DNA of 64,000 nucleotides from Granulicella aggregans (lineage in GTDB: Bacteria > Acidobacteriota > Terriglobia > Terriglobales > Acidobacteriaceae). The position numbers and the translations under genes are program-made. Shown piece by piece: positions 60,612 to 64,000 of this stretch. The DNA is taken from contig NZ_JAGSYE010000004.1 of NCBI RefSeq assembly GCF_025685565.1, positions 186,001 through 250,000 on the forward strand, read 5' to 3'. Below the pieces are notes generated by a model. The model made no database searches. It was not told the origin of the DNA and saw only the letters and a program-made list of their open reading frames with translations. Position 1 is the first letter of the stretch. Each line of letters opens with the position of its first letter.

Positions 60612-62594
60612 TCAATGACCGGCGAGATGCGGGATCTGCTTTTGCCAGACTACGACTCCATCGACACGCTCGATCGAGGAGACAGAGCGAACTCCCCGCA
60701 GCGAATTACACAGGAAGATCTCGTCGGCGATCTCTAGATCCTGGAGCTGCAGCAATCCCTCTTCAACACCAGGGAGGTCTTTGAGTAATTGCCTGCGTTT
60801 GATGCCGGGAAGGACTCCGCAATCGAGGGAGGGTGTGATCCATTTGTTGCCTCTACGTAGGAAGAGATTGCTGATGGCTCCCTCTGTCAGGCACTCCTCT
60901 TCGTTGAGGAAGAGAAGTTCATCGAACCCGTTCTTCCGTGCCTCCGCGAGAGGGCCATCATAAAGACCTCGGTTCGTGGTCTTGTGACGCAGAAACACGT
61001 CGGTTGAGCGCGTCCGTTCCGTTGCCACGAGCAGTCGGCCGCGCCATGGAGCGTGGCTCAACGGAGTGGCATCGATCTCCCAATCTCCATTCCCGTCGAG
61101 TTCGATTCGTACCCGGCTTTCGACGCTTCCACAGCTCTCAGCAGCTACCGCCAACTCGGTCCGCAGTTGAGTTCTGTCGTATTCGATGCCAAAGTATCTG
61201 GCTGAACTGGAAAGCCTCTCCATATGAAGCGCGAGAAGTGGAATGCCGGCGTCGCAACGCATGGTTTCGATCAGGGAGAAGGGTGGCTGCCGCCTGGTGA
61301 GAAACGCAGCCTTCAAATTGCATTCCTCGAACTCTTCTTCAGCTTTGGAGCCGGCAGTAATTCCACCTCCGACACCCATCGTCAACTGATCGCCTCGAAG
61401 CTTCAAGGAGCGGATCGCGACGTTGAAACAGGATTCGCCCCTTGGACCGAAGTATCCGATCGCCCCGGTGTAAACCCCGCGAGGTTGGCGCTCCAACTCG
61501 TGGATGATCTCCATGGCCCGCCGCTTCGGCGCTCCCGTTATCGAGCCGGATGGGAACATGGTTGCGAAGATCTGCGAAGGCGAGACGTCGTCGCGAAGCA
61601 CTCCCGAGCAGGTAGAGGTCATCTGAAGCAGCGTCTTGTAACGCTCGACGTGGAAGAGCTTGTCGACTTTGACCGATCCGTACTGGCAGATGCGGCCCAG
61701 GTCGTTGCGGAGCAGGTCCACGATCATCACATGCTCGCTGCGATTCTTCTCATCCGTTCGCAGATGAAGCACCGCAGCTTCATCCTCTTTGAGATCGCGA
61801 CCTCGCCGCCATGTTCCCTTCATCGGACGAACTTCGATGCGACCGCGATGGGTGCGAAAGAAGAGCTCTGGTGAGAAGGAGAGAACAGGGCCATCAGGCT
61901 CGTTGAGGAAGGCGGCGAAGGGAACAGGCTGCTGCTTCAGCAGAGTTTTGTAGAGAGCGAGTGGTTCAGATGCGGTGCAGCCCCGCACGTTGTCCGTGAA
62001 GTTAATCTGATAGGTGTCGCCTTCCTGCAGGTAATGATGGATCTTTTGAATGGCCGCGTCGTAGTCCTTTCTGGCAATGGTCAAGCCACCTGTAAGGATG
62101 TCGGCCTGATCCTGCTGGACACTGGCAATGCTCTTGGCGGCCGGGAGTGCGCCTCTGATAACGCCGCTTGAGTGATCAAATTCAATCGGGGCGCTGAAGA
62201 CTCCCAGACGCGCGATCGGCTCTTGTCGCGCAAGAGCCGCATCTTGCTTTGGAGGCAGCCCGACGAAATGTTCGCCACACTCATAGCTGAACCAGCCCGC
62301 CACAAAGAGGCCGTCGGCCAGATGATGCTCAAGGTCCGCGAAGAGCCTATCGAGATCGTGGACGGTCCATGCGATCAGCTCCGAGGTTGGTTCCAGGAAG
62401 AGCAGACTCTTGTCAAAGTCTCCGTCCGGCTTCGCCGTCTCGAGGAGCACCGACCCGATGGTTTGCGCTGCGAGTTGGCGAAAGCTCGCTGGGAGAGCAT
62501 GCCATGCGGGTGAACGGCCGGCGGACTCTCGCTGCAGAGATTCCTCCAGCAATGCGTTAGCACTTCCCACTTGGCTCTTCGACCTCAATCCCAT
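60612..62594 (-). CDS. pabB: Fused aminodeoxychorismate synthase I / aminodeoxychorismate lyase
   Basis: The 660-residue fusion has a PabB half at residues 1-400 (EGDTYQINFTDNV, ELFFRTHRGRIEVRPMKGT, RNDLGRICQ, FPSGSITGAPKRRAMEII) and a PabC-like PLP half from about 420 (SLIETMRC, catalytic Lys probably in RHKTTNRGLYDGP, LTEGAISNLFL, LPGIKRRQLL). It makes p-aminobenzoate for folate from chorismate in two steps. The glutaminase PabA is not in the window. Confidence 0.93.
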   Translation of the reverse strand: MGLRSKSQVGSANALLEESLQRESAGRSPAWHALPASFRQLAAQTIGSVLLETAKPDGDFDKSLLFLEPTSELIAWTVHDLDRLFADLEHHLADGLFVAGWFSYECGEHFVGLPPKQDAALARQEPIARLGVFSAPIEFDHSSGVIRGALPAAKSIASVQQDQADILTGGLTIARKDYDAAIQKIHHYLQEGDTYQINFTDNVRGCTASEPLALYKTLLKQQPVPFAAFLNEPDGPVLSFSPELFFRTHRGRIEVRPMKGTWRRGRDLKEDEAAVLHLRTDEKNRSEHVMIVDLLRNDLGRICQYGSVKVDKLFHVERYKTLLQMTSTCSGVLRDDVSPSQIFATMFPSGSITGAPKRRAMEIIHELERQPRGVYTGAIGYFGPRGESCFNVAIRSLKLRGDQLTMGVGGGITAGSKAEEEFEECNLKAAFLTRRQPPFSLIETMRCDAGIPLLALHMERLSSSARYFGIEYDRTQLRTELAVAAESCGSVESRVRIELDGNGDWEIDATPLSHAPWRGRLLVATERTRSTDVFLRHKTTNRGLYDGPLAEARKNGFDELLFLNEEECLTEGAISNLFLRRGNKWITPSLDCGVLPGIKRRQLLKDLPGVEEGLLQLQDLEIADEIFLCNSLRGVRSVSSIERVDGVVVWQKQIPHLAGH

Positions 62595-62666
62595 TGAACT
62601 TCGTGCATCACGCGAATGGCTTTCGACGCAAGGTTCAGATTCTTAAAGAATAAATCCACCATCCTG

Positions 62667-62692
62667 CTCAGGAATGAGACCGCGTTCCTGAG
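62667..62692. terminator. Hairpin between metE and the pab fusion gene
   Basis: CTCAGGAA and TTCCTGAG form a perfect 8-bp stem around a 10-nt loop. Confidence 0.5.
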
Positions 62693-62702
62693 TCAAAGAA
62701 AT

Positions 62703-62733
62703 GGTCAGTGACCCCGTACGGGAGCCACTGACC
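62703..62733 (-). terminator. metE terminator hairpin
   Basis: GGTCAGTG pairs perfectly with CACTGACC, starting 12 bp after the metE stop. On the minus strand it is followed by ATTTCTTT, a fair T-tract. Confidence 0.75.
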
Positions 62734-62744
62734 TTTGGAGATAG

Positions 62745-64000
62745 CTATACCCCGACGCTGGATGCACGCAACTGCGCTGCAGCGTGGCACATGTTGGTGA
62801 GGGCAGCTACTGTCTCTGGCCATGTTCTGGTCTTCAAACCACAATCCGGATTCACCCAAATCTGTTCCGGTTTGAGGACCTGAAGTGCAAGGTCAAGCAG
62901 CTTCTTCATCTCGCTTGTATCGGGCACGCGGGGCGAGTGAATGTCATACACCCCAGGTCCGATTTCGTTTGGGTAACCATGAGCGCGGAAGGCCTCGAGC
63001 AACTCCATCTGCGAGCGCGCCGTCTCCATCGAGATGACATCAGCATCCAGGGCCGCGATCGCCGGCAGAATGTCGTCGAACTCGCAGTAGCACATATGCG
63101 TATGAATCTGCGTTCCATTGCAGACGCTGCTGGTGGCCAGCCTGAAGGCCATCACGGCCCATTCAAGATAGGCGTGCCAGTTGGCACGGCGAAGCGGCAG
63201 GCCTTCGCGCAGCGCCGGTTCATCTACCTGGATGATGCGAATGCCCGCAGCCTCGAGATCGCGAACCTCGTCGCGAAGTGCGAGAGCAATCTGCCAGGCC
63301 GTGTCCTTACGCGGGATATCGTTCCGGACAAACGACCATTGCAGAATGGTGATTGGGCCGGTGAGCATGCCCTTCATCGGACGGCTCGTCAGCGATCGCG
63401 CATACTCGGTCCACTTCACCGTCATCGACCGCGGACGCGCCACGTCGCCATAGATCACGGGCGGCTTCACGCAGCGCGAGCCGTAGCTCTGAACCCAGCC
63501 GTTTTCCGTGAAGGCAAAGCCGTCGAGGAACTCCGCGAAGTATTCGACCATGTCGTTGCGCTCGAACTCTCCGTGTACCAATACATCCAGACCGATTGTT
63601 TCCTGCTGACGAATGCAGTCCTCAATCGAAGAGCGGAGGTAGGCTTCGTACTGCTCGGTTGTCTCGTGCCCATGCTTGTGTGCGGCACGATGCTTGCGCA
63701 CCTCAGCGGTCTGAGGAAACGAGCCGATCGTCGTTGTCGGGAAGAGTGGAAGACCCAGCTCCGCTCGCTGAATCTGAGTCCGGTCTGCATAGACGGCAGC
63801 GCGGGCAAAGTCCTTTGCTTCAAGAGAAGCAATTTGCGAACGAACCTTGGGATTGACAGTCGTTTCGGCTGCCTCGCGGTCGGCGATGGCCTCGGCATTG
63901 GCAGCAATTGCGTGGGTGTCGAAGCTTCCCAGCGCAACGATCTCGCTGAGCTTCTCTTCTGCGAAGCGCAGCCATCCCGCGAGACGCTTGGGTAGCTTGC
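62745..64000 (-). CDS. metE: Cobalamin-independent methionine synthase, 5' end beyond window
   Basis: The frame stays open from base 64000 to the stop at 62745, about 418 residues of the C-terminal half. Landmarks: [56 protein letters not shown], zinc ligands in HTHMCYCEF and NPDCGLKTR. It transfers methyl from methyltetrahydrofolate polyglutamate to homocysteine. The N-terminal half lies to the right of the window. Confidence 0.95.
   Translation of the reverse strand, partial: KLPKRLAGWLRFAEEKLSEIVALGSFDTHAIAANAEAIADREAAETTVNPKVRSQIASLEAKDFARAAVYADRTQIQRAELGLPLFPTTTIGSFPQTAEVRKHRAAHKHGHETTEQYEAYLRSSIEDCIRQQETIGLDVLVHGEFERNDMVEYFAEFLDGFAFTENGWVQSYGSRCVKPPVIYGDVARPRSMTVKWTEYARSLTSRPMKGMLTGPITILQWSFVRNDIPRKDTAWQIALALRDEVRDLEAAGIRIIQVDEPALREGLPLRRANWHAYLEWAVMAFRLATSSVCNGTQIHTHMCYCEFDDILPAIAALDADVISMETARSQMELLEAFRAHGYPNEIGPGVYDIHSPRVPDTSEMKKLLDLALQVLKPEQIWVNPDCGLKTRTWPETVAALTNMCHAAAQLRASSVGV

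Noticed and set aside
1-64000. CRISPR array or phage structural genes
   Set aside because: No regularly spaced identical repeats and no capsid, portal, tail or terminase motifs were found.

Overview
The window (64 kb, fairly GC-rich) reads like an Acidobacteriaceae/Terriglobia chromosome. The signs are CadC-type winged-helix/TPR regulators, a propeller-Y_Y_Y-GGDEF protein, TadE remnants, a fused PabB/PabC, and IS481/IS110/IS3 debris. This placement is inference from gene content only.

0-9.5 kb is a mobile scrap heap beside tRNA-Leu(CAA). A long kinase-like ORF runs off the left edge behind an IS481 transposase. An IS110 transposase N-terminus is fused in frame to the C-terminus of a TrwC/TraI-type relaxase. 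After the tRNA come a metallophosphoesterase, a hipBA toxin-antitoxin pair with a palindromic operator, and a RloA/RloB defence pair. The RloAB pair lies between two copies of the hipA 3' end, each followed by a tRNA-Leu 3'-half-like sequence (att-like).

9.6-12.4 kb holds a TetR/AhpD-like divergent pair and an ArsB pump.

12.5-44.2 kb is the main discovery. A minus-strand operon encodes a CuA protein, cytochrome c, O-antigen ligase/polymerase, OmpR-type regulator, histidine kinase, outer-membrane protein and cupredoxin. Next is a six-gene polysaccharide export operon (SLBB/Wza-like, Wzi-like, Wzz, flippase, GT4, WecG-like). Then come ribB, an outer-membrane protein plus cytochrome c, a PhyH dioxygenase, an HprK-like kinase, a radical-SAM/methyltransferase/amidohydrolase/GT1/GT-C operon, and a nucleotidyltransferase/methyltransferase/ribA operon. 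Eight promoters across this stretch share one architecture: 11-bp-phased TGACAA half-sites (usually four), always oriented with the downstream gene, then exactly 19 bp, then a TAnnnT -10 box. This links about 26 genes into one apparent regulon, probably run by the two-component system encoded inside it.

44.5-64 kb is mixed. It holds an IS3 remnant, a GGDEF protein and an EAL protein (c-di-GMP synthesis and breakdown next to the polysaccharide locus), a frameshifted tad-type cluster, a TlpA-like thioredoxin, a beta-barrel, a broken IS110, and a CadC/TPR regulator. It ends with a nonsense-split alpha/beta hydrolase, a TonB-receptor remnant, a fused pabB-pabC, and metE running off the right edge.
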